Shown: piece after piece, positions 53,210 through 61,860 of the stretch
Position numbering within the stretch: the first letter of the stretch is position 1
Layout: every line of letters begins with the position of its first letter
DNA from: Rhizobiaceae bacterium
GTDB lineage: Bacteria > Pseudomonadota > Alphaproteobacteria > Rhizobiales > Rhizobiaceae
Direction: 5' to 3'
Assembly: GCA_019635775.1 (NCBI GenBank)
Contig: JAHBYU010000004.1
Location: 124,001 to 188,000, forward strand
Length of the DNA stretch: 64,000 bases
Notes under the pieces: generated by a model
What the model was told of the DNA's origin: nothing
Database searches by the model: none
The model's input: the letters and a program-made list of their open reading frames with translations, nothing else
Position numbers and translations under genes: made by a program

Positions 53210-53620
53210 TCAGGAGATGCTGACGCCTGGTCCGACGACCACTTCCTTGCCGTTGTCGAGCACCGCCACTATCCCGTCGGAATAGAGCCGGACTTCGCTG
53301 ACAGTGCCGGTTATGGAGCCGTCATTCGACGTCAGCGTGCGGCCGATGATGGCGTCGGCCTGGGCCAGCGTAGAGGACTGGAGCATCTGCTCCAGCTTCT
53401 GGTTGATCTGCACCGACTGTTCGACATTGCTGAAGGACGCAAGCTGCGCCATGTACTGGGTGGAATCCATCGGGTTGGTCGGATCCTGGTTCTTCATCTG
53501 CGCGACGAGGAGCTTCAGAAAGGACTGGTAGTCAACTTGCGTCTTGGACGCAGCATCCGACTGGCTGCTCGAGTAGGTCGGGGCGGATGTGCTGGTGCCC
53601 GCGGGGTTCACCACGCTCAT
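53210..53620 (-). CDS. flgD: Flagellar hook-capping/assembly protein FlgD
   Basis: 136 residues; the short alphaproteobacterial form. The scaffold region is clear: DYQSFLKLLVAQMKNQDPTN, PMDSTQYMAQLASFSNVEQS (about residues 30-70). The C-terminal part is a small beta domain, without the longer fibronectin-like region of enteric FlgD. The ATG overlaps the flbT stop by 4 nt (TCAT on the plus strand at 53617-53620). Confidence 0.94.
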   Translation of the reverse strand: MSVVNPAGTSTSAPTYSSSQSDAASKTQVDYQSFLKLLVAQMKNQDPTNPMDSTQYMAQLASFSNVEQSVQINQKLEQMLQSSTLAQADAIIGRTLTSNDGSITGTVSEVRLYSDGIVAVLDNGKEVVVGPGVSIS

Positions 53621-54063
53621 AGCGCTGCTCCCGCCGCCATCTGGGGCCTTTGGGCGAACGGCACGTCGTCATTGTCGCCAAGCGCCTGGCGTTCCAGCGG
53701 GTAGAGGCCGCGGATCGCCTTGAGCGCTTCGTAGACATGACCCTCGGAGACCATGCGGTCTATGTGCTTTAGCGTGCCGGTTATCTCATGGTCGCTGAAG
53801 CTGGCAATCATAAGGGGCAGGGAGCGGCGGAACATCTCATAGGCGTCGTCCGCACCGTTGGGGTTCATCAGCATGACCTGAAGGATGAAATAGAGCTGCC
53901 GCAACGGGGTCGTTGCCTGGTCCATCTGCAGGACGTGGCTTTCGAGCAGGAACTGGACGTCGTTCAGCAGTTCCAGCGTAACCTTGCGGTCGACCTTGAT
54001 GACCGCCCCGTTGAGATAGATCTTTTCACCGGGCTTCAGCGAAATCTTCAGCGTGTTCTTCAT
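53617..54063 (-). CDS. flbT: Flagellin mRNA regulator FlbT
   Basis: 148 residues. FlbT binds the flagellin mRNA leader and represses translation until the hook is finished in Caulobacter; in Brucella it acts as an activator. The family start MKNTLKISLKPGEKIYLNGA and VIKVDRKVTLELLNDVQFLLE are clear. The chosen ATG overlaps the flaF stop by 4 nt; the frame is open upstream only as a mirror of flaF. No flagellin gene is in the window, so its target lies elsewhere. Confidence 0.94.
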   Translation of the reverse strand: MKNTLKISLKPGEKIYLNGAVIKVDRKVTLELLNDVQFLLESHVLQMDQATTPLRQLYFILQVMLMNPNGADDAYEMFRRSLPLMIASFSDHEITGTLKHIDRMVSEGHVYEALKAIRGLYPLERQALGDNDDVPFAQRPQMAAGAAL

Positions 54064-54407
54064 TGGATCCCGTCCCTGATGATTTGCGATACCTCGATCA
54101 GTCCATCGAAGTTGTCGGAGCGTCCCTGGCGGACGTCCTCGGCTTCGCGCAGCAGCCACAAGCCGATCGAGATGAGATTGGCCCGCAACTCCTTCGGCAA
54201 CGCGTTGTCGGGGCTGCCGAGATCCTCGACCAGCGCACTCCAGACCCGGTTCAGGAAATGAATGGCCTCGATCGCCTCCATCGAATCGGTTCCCACGGCA
54301 CGGGCGGCAACCAGCAGGTCGATCGACCGCGTCAGGAGCTGACGCTCGCGATCCTTGGCTTCGGCGACCGAGTCGGTCTGGATGTCGGCGTAGGAAAACT
54401 GATACAT
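54060..54407 (-). CDS. flaF: Flagellar regulator FlaF
   Basis: 115-residue, all-helical flagellin-secretion regulator and partner of FlbT. Family marks are YADIQTDS near the start, LLTRSIDLLVAAR and LRANLISIGLWLLREAEDVR. It is coupled to flbT by a 4-nt overlap and starts 13 nt after flgL. Confidence 0.93.
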   Translation of the reverse strand: MYQFSYADIQTDSVAEAKDRERQLLTRSIDLLVAARAVGTDSMEAIEAIHFLNRVWSALVEDLGSPDNALPKELRANLISIGLWLLREAEDVRQGRSDNFDGLIEVSQIIRDGIQ

Positions 54408-54420
54408 GAAAGGGGTCCTG

Positions 54421-55467
54421 TTATCCTAGGAAGCGCAGCAGGCTAAGCTGCTGGATCCGGGCGGTGATCGCGTAGGAAGTCTCCAGTTGCGAAAGAAGGT
54501 CGCTGACGCGGCTGGCCGCTTCGTACGGGTCCACGCCTTCCGTATCGATGAGCAGCCGCTCGAACAGGTCCGACTGCACCTTGATGCGCTCGCTCGCAGC
54601 GTCAACGCGTTGTTCGATGATACCGGTTTCCGACTGGAGCGAGGCGAGCGAGGCGATCGCCTCGCCGACAACGCCCACCATCTTGTTGACGAGGGCCTCG
54701 CGCGCCGCAACGCTGAGATTGGCGTCGAAGAGATCCCCGATGGAAGCCGCGGCCATGGCAAGCTTGCGGATGGCGTCGTTGTTGCCGCTGACGGAGGTGG
54801 ACGTCGTTTCGTTGAGCGCGATACGGCTGACGATGGTCTGATCCGTCGCGTTCGACCAGTTGGCCTGCCAGTCCGCTCCGAGGAACTGCGGCTCCAGCGC
54901 TGTGGTCATGAAGGTTTCCATGTCGGCGGCAGAGATGCCGGCAGCTGCCGGATCGGTCTGCGCGAAGCCGAAATGTGTCTGGAAGGCCGTGTCGAAGGCG
55001 GCCTTCGAGGCCGAACCCGCACCGAAGCCTTCGAGCGGCTTCACGTCGGTATTGATGCCGGCGAAAATATACTCGCCGTTGATGGGTGTGTTCAGTATCG
55101 AGGTGAGCGTCGACAGTGCGGTCTTGCCGGCGTCGCGAGTCACCGATGGTGCGGCATCGCCCGAAGCGCTGGCCGTCAGCACACCAAGAAGTTCCTCGGC
55201 TATCCCGGTCATCCCGGCAAGCGCGTCCTGCGTCGCCTTCAGGCGCGCAGACACGATGCCGTTGGAATCGACGATGCCGTTGAGGCGTTCCATGTCGCGC
55301 GCGAAGGTGACCGTCTGCGCGGTGCGCGCGCCGAGCGCGAGGCCGCTGTCGAAGACCTTGCCGGTGTCGCGTTCCTTCTGCGCCTTCACGAGCTCGACCT
55401 GGGTGCGCATCGTCGAATAACGCAGCGATTGCGAGCTTGAGAGGGTGGAAACGAGGGAGGTCTTCAT
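54421..55467 (-). CDS. flgL: Flagellar hook-filament junction protein FlgL
   Basis: 348 residues. Second junction protein between hook and filament. The flagellin-like N-terminal helix (VSTLSSSQSLRYSTMRTQVE, with AQKERDTGKVFDSGLALG) and the C-terminal helix (TSYAITARIQQLSLLRFLG) frame a variable centre. It has the ordered D0-D1 ends typical of junction proteins. It starts 5 nt after the flgK stop. Confidence 0.92.
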   Translation of the reverse strand: MKTSLVSTLSSSQSLRYSTMRTQVELVKAQKERDTGKVFDSGLALGARTAQTVTFARDMERLNGIVDSNGIVSARLKATQDALAGMTGIAEELLGVLTASASGDAAPSVTRDAGKTALSTLTSILNTPINGEYIFAGINTDVKPLEGFGAGSASKAAFDTAFQTHFGFAQTDPAAAGISAADMETFMTTALEPQFLGADWQANWSNATDQTIVSRIALNETTSTSVSGNNDAIRKLAMAAASIGDLFDANLSVAAREALVNKMVGVVGEAIASLASLQSETGIIEQRVDAASERIKVQSDLFERLLIDTEGVDPYEAASRVSDLLSQLETSYAITARIQQLSLLRFLG

Positions 55468-55472
55468 CGCGT

Positions 55473-56930
55473 TTACCCTACCGCGCCGAGGAGTGCGGCG
55501 AACATCTCGTCCACCGTTCGGATAAGACGCGAGGACGCTTCGTAGGAATGTTCGAGATCGAGCAGAAGCGACATCTCCTGATCGATGTTGACGCCGGTCT
55601 CGTTGGACAGCGCCTCGGCGGTGCGAACAGCAAGCGCCTCCTTCGTATCGGCCGCAGTGGAGGCGGCCTTGCGCAGTCCGTCGAACCAGCCGATCGAGGC
55701 GGTGGAATAGTCGCCGAGCGTGGACGAGGTCTCCAGTCCGGTAGAGGGATCAAAGACCATCGGCGCTTCGAGACGATCGCCGTAGGACAGGAGGAGGCTG
55801 GAGTAAGCAGCGTTGCCGCTTGTGTTGTGAACGTAGCCTGCCCCGTTTGCGCCGCCGTCGCGCAGCAGTTCGGGATTGCCGCCCTGCGCGGAGTCGATTG
55901 CAGGGTTGAGGCGTATCTGGCCGGCCAGGCCAATCACGAGCGTGCCGGCTGCGGGGACGGCCGGCGCACCGGACCAGGTGAAGAGCCCTGCCTGGTCCGG
56001 AAGGACGCCGCCGGGCGAGGTTTCGGCAAAAGCGGTGATCAGGCCGCGCGCGATCTCGTCGAGCTGGCCCTGCATGGTGACGGTGACACTGTCGCGCAGC
56101 TGGATCATGCCCGCGATCCGCCCGGACGCATCGGTGTTGCCGCCCGTGCCCGCAGCGATAGGCACGCCGTCTATGTAAACCTTCGAGCCTGTCGTGCCCG
56201 GCGCATAGACACCGCTTGGCGTGAAGCTCACCGTTCGCGGCACCGTCTCGAACAGCATGGAGCCGTCCTTGGTGAGCACAACCAGATCATTGTCCGCGCG
56301 CGTGTAGGTGGATACCGGAACGTATTCCGCGATTTTCCTGACGATGGCGTCGCGCTGATCGAGCACATCGGATATGTCGCGGCCGGTTCGCGTGCCGGTG
56401 ACGACCGCGTTGTTGGCCGTTTCGAGCTGCGCGAGAAGATTGTTCAGGTCGTTGACGGCGGTGCCGATCTCCTGATCCGCCGCAGTACGGAAGCTCTGGA
56501 TGGCCGATGTGCCGTCGTTGAGCGTGCGCACGACCTGACGCGCGGCGTCCAGCGTGTTTTCTGCCAAGTTCCTGTTGGATGGCGAGGCGGAATAAAGCTG
56601 CATAGCCTCCTGCAGCTTCCCGATCGCGGTTGCCGGCGAGGTGGAGTTGTCCACCCCGTTGACCATCAGGTTAAGCCGCTCCATGCCATTGAAGAGCGTG
56701 CTCTGGCCGTTGAACGCGGACAGGGCGGCCAGGTTCTGGCGAAAGAGCTGCTCGTTGGCGGCGCGCTGGATCTCTACGGCGCGTGTGCCGGGCGAGGCGG
56801 TGGTGACCGCCATGCGACGGCTGTAGTCGGGATTGTTCGCCTCCAGGACGTTGCGGGAAACGACACTGGTCTGCCGGGCAGTGTTCCTGAGCGACGACTG
56901 CGCAATATTGAGGGCAGAGGATAGCGACAT
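55473..56930 (-). CDS. flgK: Flagellar hook-associated protein FlgK
   Basis: 485 residues. First hook-filament junction protein. N-terminal SLSSALNIAQSSLRNTARQT with NVLEANNPDYSRR is the flagellar rod/hook signature, and the C-terminal LDLEHSYEASSRLIRTVDEM closes the D0 coiled coil. It is secreted through the export gate without a signal peptide. It follows flgE by 36 nt. Confidence 0.94.
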   Translation of the reverse strand: MSLSSALNIAQSSLRNTARQTSVVSRNVLEANNPDYSRRMAVTTASPGTRAVEIQRAANEQLFRQNLAALSAFNGQSTLFNGMERLNLMVNGVDNSTSPATAIGKLQEAMQLYSASPSNRNLAENTLDAARQVVRTLNDGTSAIQSFRTAADQEIGTAVNDLNNLLAQLETANNAVVTGTRTGRDISDVLDQRDAIVRKIAEYVPVSTYTRADNDLVVLTKDGSMLFETVPRTVSFTPSGVYAPGTTGSKVYIDGVPIAAGTGGNTDASGRIAGMIQLRDSVTVTMQGQLDEIARGLITAFAETSPGGVLPDQAGLFTWSGAPAVPAAGTLVIGLAGQIRLNPAIDSAQGGNPELLRDGGANGAGYVHNTSGNAAYSSLLLSYGDRLEAPMVFDPSTGLETSSTLGDYSTASIGWFDGLRKAASTAADTKEALAVRTAEALSNETGVNIDQEMSLLLDLEHSYEASSRLIRTVDEMFAALLGAVG

Positions 56931-56966
56931 GCGAAATCAGGGATTTCCGTTCACGTTCGGATACCG

Positions 56967-58220
56967 CTACCTCTTCAGGTTGACAAGGACATCCATCAGG
57001 TCGGCTCCGGTCTGGAACACCTTGGAATTGGCTGTGTAGTTGCGCTGGGACTCGATCATGCTGGTGAGTTCCTCGGCGATATCGACATTTGAGTTCTCAA
57101 GCGCGCCGGAAACGACGGAACCGAGACCGTTTGAACCGGGGAAGCCCATCTGCAGATCGCCGGACTCGGCGCTGAGCGTGAAGACATTGCCGGGCAGCGT
57201 GGTCAGCTGGTCGGGGCTCTGAACGTTGGCAAGCGGAATGCGATAAAGTTCGAGGAACGAACCGTTCTCGTAATAGGCATAGACCGTGCCGTCCTCGGCG
57301 ATCTCGACACTCTCGATGCCGCTCGGCGCGTTGCCGTTGGCGACGACCGAAAGCTCAGTGTAGCCCGTTCCCAACTGCGTCATGCCGTCCAGCGCTATGT
57401 TGAACGTCTGGCCACCGGGAACACCTATGTTGAGGCCGCCCGCGGGCGACGTAAGCGCGCCGGTGGTGGCGTCGAAAGTCAGGGTCGCCGTGGCGAGAGG
57501 GCCGCTCGAATAGGGGAATGGTGCACCGGGCGCAGCGCCGGACTGATCGTAGACGGCAACCTCCCACGTGTTGGCGGCGGTCTTGGTGTAGTGAAGGTCG
57601 AGCATCACCTCGTTGCCGAGATTGTCATAGACGACGAGGGAGCTCTTCTGCGTTGCCACCGCGTTTGGATCGTTGGACGAAGGCAGCGGCCCGCTTGCGA
57701 TGTCGGCGCCGGCAGGCAGATTGGCCTTGAAGGTGCCCTGCGTGGATGGCGTGGCGATCAGGCCCTGCTGCGCGATCGATACGCGCTCCAGACCGCCGAA
57801 GCCGTTGGCGGTGGTGGCCGGCGGGCCGGCGGCGAAGCTGTAGCCCATGAGGTAGAAGCCGGCGGCGTTGATGAGATTGCCGTTGCCGTCGGGCACGAAG
57901 GAGCCGGCGCGCGTGAGGAACGGTGTGCCGTTGGCGTTTTCGACCACGAAAAAGCCGTTGCCCTTGATGGCCAGGTCGCTGCCGGAATTCGTGTAGCGAA
58001 GATCACCCTGCTGAGAGATCGCGGTGCGGACCGTGGTGTTGACGCCCCCTGACTGGTAGTTGCCGCCAGTGGACGGAATGATCAGCGAGGAAAACTCCGT
58101 CGAGGAGCGCTTGTAGCCGGTCGTGCTGGAATTGGCGATGTTGTCAGCGACGGTGGACAGGCGGTTTGCCTGCGCATTCATACCGGAAACGCCGGTACGC
58201 ATCATTCCGTAGAGACTCAT
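56967..58220 (-). CDS. flgE: Flagellar hook protein FlgE
   Basis: 417 residues. Hook structural protein, with N-terminal rod/hook motif (MSLYGMMRTGVSGMNAQANR, TVADNIANSSTTGYKRSS) and the C-terminal D0 helix (NVDIAEELTSMIESQRNYTA). The centre carries the FlgE core domain (ALTSPAGGLNIG). The regulator gene rem ends 106 bp upstream, so the flgE promoter lies in that gap; FtcR, the Brucella counterpart of Rem, activates flgE. Confidence 0.95.
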   Translation of the reverse strand: MSLYGMMRTGVSGMNAQANRLSTVADNIANSSTTGYKRSSTEFSSLIIPSTGGNYQSGGVNTTVRTAISQQGDLRYTNSGSDLAIKGNGFFVVENANGTPFLTRAGSFVPDGNGNLINAAGFYLMGYSFAAGPPATTANGFGGLERVSIAQQGLIATPSTQGTFKANLPAGADIASGPLPSSNDPNAVATQKSSLVVYDNLGNEVMLDLHYTKTAANTWEVAVYDQSGAAPGAPFPYSSGPLATATLTFDATTGALTSPAGGLNIGVPGGQTFNIALDGMTQLGTGYTELSVVANGNAPSGIESVEIAEDGTVYAYYENGSFLELYRIPLANVQSPDQLTTLPGNVFTLSAESGDLQMGFPGSNGLGSVVSGALENSNVDIAEELTSMIESQRNYTANSKVFQTGADLMDVLVNLKR

Positions 58221-58326
58221 CGTGGCTTCTCCCCACTTTGCACTGCACCGGAGAGCAGGATAGACGAGCGGACTTGTGCGAAGCTGGCGGGGCTACCGGG
58301 CGAGGGCGACCGGAGGCCTGTCGACA

Positions 58327-58995
58327 TCAGCCGACGAGCCGGTATCCAAGGAAGCGCTTGGAATCAATCGGGTCGAAACCGAGCTTTTCGCGCAGTTTCT
58401 TGCGGAGCTTGGAGATGTGGCTTTCCACCACGTTTTCCTCGACCTCGTCGTCGAAAACTCCGTAGATCGCGTTGAAGACCTGCGTCTTGGTCACCCGGCG
58501 GCCGCGATTGGCAGCGAGATATTCGAGGATTCGGCGCTCGCGGCGCGGCAGCGGCATCGTTTCGCCGTCGATCTCAGGTTCACGCCCGTCCATGAAGATG
58601 CGCATCGGCCCGACTTCGACATATTGCTGTTCTTCCTGCACGCGACGGCGGATCGCCGTTATGCGCGCCAGAATCTCGCGGATGTGGACCGGCTTGCGGA
58701 TGACATCGTCCACGCCGGACTCGAAAAGCATAAGCGTGTTTTCAAGCGAGTGATGCTCGCTGAGCGCTATGACCGGCGCGCTGGTCCTGTCCCTGATCTT
58801 CCTGGGGGAGACAGTCGACTTGTCGCAATCCCCTATAAGGATGGCTCGAACCGACTGTATGTCCTCGTCGGCCGCGCTCGAAACCCACTCGCCGAATGCG
58901 TTCGATCCGAACGATGCGGTGGCTACGCCCTCACGGTCAAAAAGTGAATTATATCCTTCTTGTACGAGCTCTCGCTCGTCTACGATAACTATCAT
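58327..58995 (-). CDS. rem: Flagellar regulator Rem/FtcR (OmpR-type orphan response regulator)
   Basis: 222 residues. Growth-phase activator of motility genes in Sinorhizobium (Rem) and of flgE in Brucella (FtcR). The receiver (about 1-118) is atypical: the first strand has a single DE pair (D6-E7) and the phospho-site region reads ILIGDCDKS instead of the usual LLDxxxP; K101 is kept. The winged helix is at 130-220 ([40 protein letters not shown]). No kinase is linked. It may be autoregulated from the 149-bp gap after fliK, which contains an AT-rich promoter-like stretch. Confidence 0.93.
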   Translation of the reverse strand: MIVIVDERELVQEGYNSLFDREGVATASFGSNAFGEWVSSAADEDIQSVRAILIGDCDKSTVSPRKIRDRTSAPVIALSEHHSLENTLMLFESGVDDVIRKPVHIREILARITAIRRRVQEEQQYVEVGPMRIFMDGREPEIDGETMPLPRRERRILEYLAANRGRRVTKTQVFNAIYGVFDDEVEENVVESHISKLRKKLREKLGFDPIDSKRFLGYRLVG

Positions 58996-59144
58996 CGGCC
59001 CGCCCTCCGAATCAGAATTAATCTCTGATGCGAAAGGCGTAACGCGGGCAGTGAATCCTGCCTAACCGCTAGATTTTACCTGCAATTTTTCGGGAAGCAA
59101 AAAAAGCTGCCTTTCGTAGGGTCATCCGGCCGGCGGAGATGGCC

Positions 59145-60515
59145 CTAAATATAGACGCCGCCTGCATTTTCCTTCTGCTGCGTGGCCGCGTTCTGCCGTC
59201 CGCCGCGTCCTGCATTCGAGCCTTCGCCGGATGAAGATTGTCCCCCCGAGCTCGCGTTGCCGCCATTGGGCGATCCCTGGCCAAACTGCTCGGCGGATCG
59301 ACCCTGCTGGGTGGTCACCGGGCCGGCGTCCGCGCGCTGGACACCGGTGGCGGTGCTCGACGGCTGGAGCACGGTCACGCGGTCGACGTCGTAGCCGAGG
59401 TCCCGCAGTGAATTGACGATCGTGTCGCTGTCGGCGGCGAGCTGCCGATACGCTTCCTGGTTTTCGACCTTGAGTTCGATGGACAGCTGTTCGCCTGCGA
59501 AACGCAGGGTTGCGGTCACCATGCCGAGTTCGGCCGGGTGAAGCTGGAGCTTGAGCGATTGGGCGGACATATGGGCCGAAGGCTGAAGCGTCTCGAAGGA
59601 GATCTTCGGCGCCCCTGTCTCGAGTATCTCGCTGGATGCGATGGAATCGACGAGGACGAGGGCTGTCGAAGTGGCAGGCGCGGGAATGTTCTGCTGGCCG
59701 ACGACCGTTACCCGTGCCGCCGCCTTTGTTCGGTCGGGTGCGGCGTCGGTCATCGGTTCTGACTTGGCGCCGCGGCTGGATGACGGGGTGACCTCGATAG
59801 CGGCAGCGACCGGCTCGAAGCGAATGGTTTCGTCCTGACGGGCCCTGCCCATCGGAACGAAGCCTGCAATGCGCGGCCTGTCTTCTTGCGGACGCGTGGC
59901 GGCATCCTTGCCAGTCTGGTCGTCGGCGGTCCGGGTCGGGGCTCGCCTCAACGGCAGCTCGACACTGTCCGGCCCGGCGGAGTGAGCGATAGCTGGAGCG
60001 ATGGGAACTGCTGCATTCGCCGAAGCCGCATGAGCAGGAACCTGCGCATTGTCGTGTTTCAGGGCGGATGCCGTTTCCGGTTCCTCCGTGGTTCTGGTTT
60101 CGTTGGGCGTGCCAACGCGTTCCCTGGCTGCAACCTGCATCGACGGCGTGGCGACGGAAGTTCCATCGGTGAGGGACGCGCTGTCGTCCGGCGTTTCACC
60201 ATCGTCTTTTGCGGGCATCTGGACCGCACGCTCCGAGACGGAGACGCGGCTGGCGCGATTTGAGGCCGGCCCGGCTTGGTTCTCGGCCATTTCGCTTTCG
60301 GGACCCTTGGCAAACCCAGGCCATGCCGTCCGGAGAGCGGAACCAGGCGTAGGCACTGTGGCGTTCGAGGGGCCATTTCCGTTGGTCTTGCCGAGAAAGC
60401 CGCCCAGAGCCTCTGCGAATTCAGGCCCGCCGGCGCGGCCACGCGGCATCTTGCCGTCGGGCGGTGTCTTGGGTGACAGCATCTGGGGCAACGCCTGCTT
60501 CACGCCACTCGTCAT
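59145..60515 (-). CDS. fliK: Flagellar hook-length control protein FliK (MotD)
   Basis: 456 residues. Molecular ruler that sets hook length and switches export specificity; called motD in older rhizobial papers. Residues 1-310 are Pro/Ala/Thr/Asp-rich and disordered; the export-switch domain (about 320-410) contains LKLQLHPAELGMVTATLRFA and QLSIELKVENQEAYRQLAAD. A Gly/Ser/Gln-rich tail ends the protein. It overlaps the motC stop by 4 nt. Confidence 0.92.
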   Translation of the reverse strand: MTSGVKQALPQMLSPKTPPDGKMPRGRAGGPEFAEALGGFLGKTNGNGPSNATVPTPGSALRTAWPGFAKGPESEMAENQAGPASNRASRVSVSERAVQMPAKDDGETPDDSASLTDGTSVATPSMQVAARERVGTPNETRTTEEPETASALKHDNAQVPAHAASANAAVPIAPAIAHSAGPDSVELPLRRAPTRTADDQTGKDAATRPQEDRPRIAGFVPMGRARQDETIRFEPVAAAIEVTPSSSRGAKSEPMTDAAPDRTKAAARVTVVGQQNIPAPATSTALVLVDSIASSEILETGAPKISFETLQPSAHMSAQSLKLQLHPAELGMVTATLRFAGEQLSIELKVENQEAYRQLAADSDTIVNSLRDLGYDVDRVTVLQPSSTATGVQRADAGPVTTQQGRSAEQFGQGSPNGGNASSGGQSSSGEGSNAGRGGRQNAATQQKENAGGVYI

Positions 60516-61858
60516 TTCGGCATTTCTCCAATCATCTTGTCAATCTCGGCCAGCCTGGCGCGCGTGGCCGCCACCACCGCCTCCGCTCGTTCCACGCCTG
60601 TGTCTACCGCCCTGCCGGAGCCGAGCGTGGCGCTGCCGGGTGTTGACTCGTTCCCGCGATCCGAAGCAACGGACGCCGGAATAACGGGAGCCGGACCCAC
60701 CTTGCGTACCCTGGACTCTCCATGTGCAGGGTTGGGCGCCGCCATCTCGGCGGGAGTCGATGTCAGTTCGGAAGCGATCACGCTAGCGGCATCGAGAAGC
60801 TGTCGGTCACCTTCCGAGAGGCTGCCGCGATCGATGGCTCCAAGCTTGTGCAGCACCTCGTCCACATTGCCCGAAGTCACCGAGGACAGGCTGGAATAGA
60901 GTTCGGCACGTGGATCGTCCGCAATCTCCTCGGCCTGCGTCGCTGCGAAGGCAGCAAGCTCCACCAGCCCATTGATCGCCGCGCGCCGCGCTATGCGAAG
61001 ATAGATCACCTTCTGCTGCTCTTCATCCATGAGGCCGACGAGTTCGACGACCGCCTTGCGGTCAACCGTCTCTCGAAGCTCCACGATGCCGGCGACGAAG
61101 GCGTCGGCGAACTGACTGGCATAGGGCGAGCGGAGATACGAACGGACATATTGCTCCGACAGCCTGACAAAGCGGGCTGCCTCGCCCAGCCGGGTCGCCA
61201 CCGCGATCGACCGGCGCAACGCCGCCTCCTCCACCAGTGTGCCCGGGGCCAGCAGGCGAGCCTTGTCGAGCAACGCCAGAGCGTTCGCAGGCTCCACATC
61301 CGACAGCATCGACCCCTTGATGAGCGAGACATATATTGCGACATCCGGCGGATAGGACATGGGATCGACGGAAGCGAAAGCGTCGATTGCCTCTTTCGGC
61401 TTGCCATTCACATAGAACAGGATTTTTTCGCCGAGCCTGCGGTTCGGATCGTCCTTGCCCAGATGAGGCAAGGCTTTCTCCAGCGTGGTCGGATTGCCTC
61501 CGGACATTGCATAGATCACCAGCGCGCGGCGGTTCATCTCGTTTTCGAAACGTGCGCTTTCGCGCGTCGCGAAGCTTTCGTCGGCCATGGTGATCAGCTT
61601 GCGCTGCATCGGCTGCGACGCGTGGTCGCCTGCTGCGAGACGGTCCTGAACAAGTTCGAGCGAGCGGACGATCTGGTACGGCTGGAGCGCGGCGTGCGAC
61701 CCTTCGGTAGCCGTTGCGTCCCCGTTGCGCACTTCGCCACTGGATACGACGTGGGAAGGCGCTTCGGCGGCCAGTGCGCGATTGCCTGCGCCTGCCGCGA
61801 GCAATCCAACAATCACACCGCATCCCGCAACAGTAATGTCCAAGCGCGCGCGGGCCAT
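60512..61858 (-). CDS. motC: Periplasmic motor protein MotC
   Basis: 448 residues. MotC is exported and, in Sinorhizobium, binds the periplasmic part of MotB to help the stator work. A signal peptide covers about residues 1-31 (MARARLDITVAGCGVIVGLL, cleavage near RALA), followed by alpha-helical repeats (ALVIYAMSGGNPTTLEKALP, HLGKDDPNRRLGEKILFYVN) over most of the length. The C-terminus is Ala/Thr-rich and charged. It begins 2 nt after motB and overlaps fliK by 4 nt. Confidence 0.92.
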   Translation of the reverse strand: MARARLDITVAGCGVIVGLLAAGAGNRALAAEAPSHVVSSGEVRNGDATATEGSHAALQPYQIVRSLELVQDRLAAGDHASQPMQRKLITMADESFATRESARFENEMNRRALVIYAMSGGNPTTLEKALPHLGKDDPNRRLGEKILFYVNGKPKEAIDAFASVDPMSYPPDVAIYVSLIKGSMLSDVEPANALALLDKARLLAPGTLVEEAALRRSIAVATRLGEAARFVRLSEQYVRSYLRSPYASQFADAFVAGIVELRETVDRKAVVELVGLMDEEQQKVIYLRIARRAAINGLVELAAFAATQAEEIADDPRAELYSSLSSVTSGNVDEVLHKLGAIDRGSLSEGDRQLLDAASVIASELTSTPAEMAAPNPAHGESRVRKVGPAPVIPASVASDRGNESTPGSATLGSGRAVDTGVERAEAVVAATRARLAEIDKMIGEMPK

Positions 61859-61860
61859 CG

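Noticed and set aside
55437-56924. 495-codon open frame opposite flgK
   Set aside because: Antisense shadow of flgK, composition dominated by Arg, Gly and Val; no independent support.
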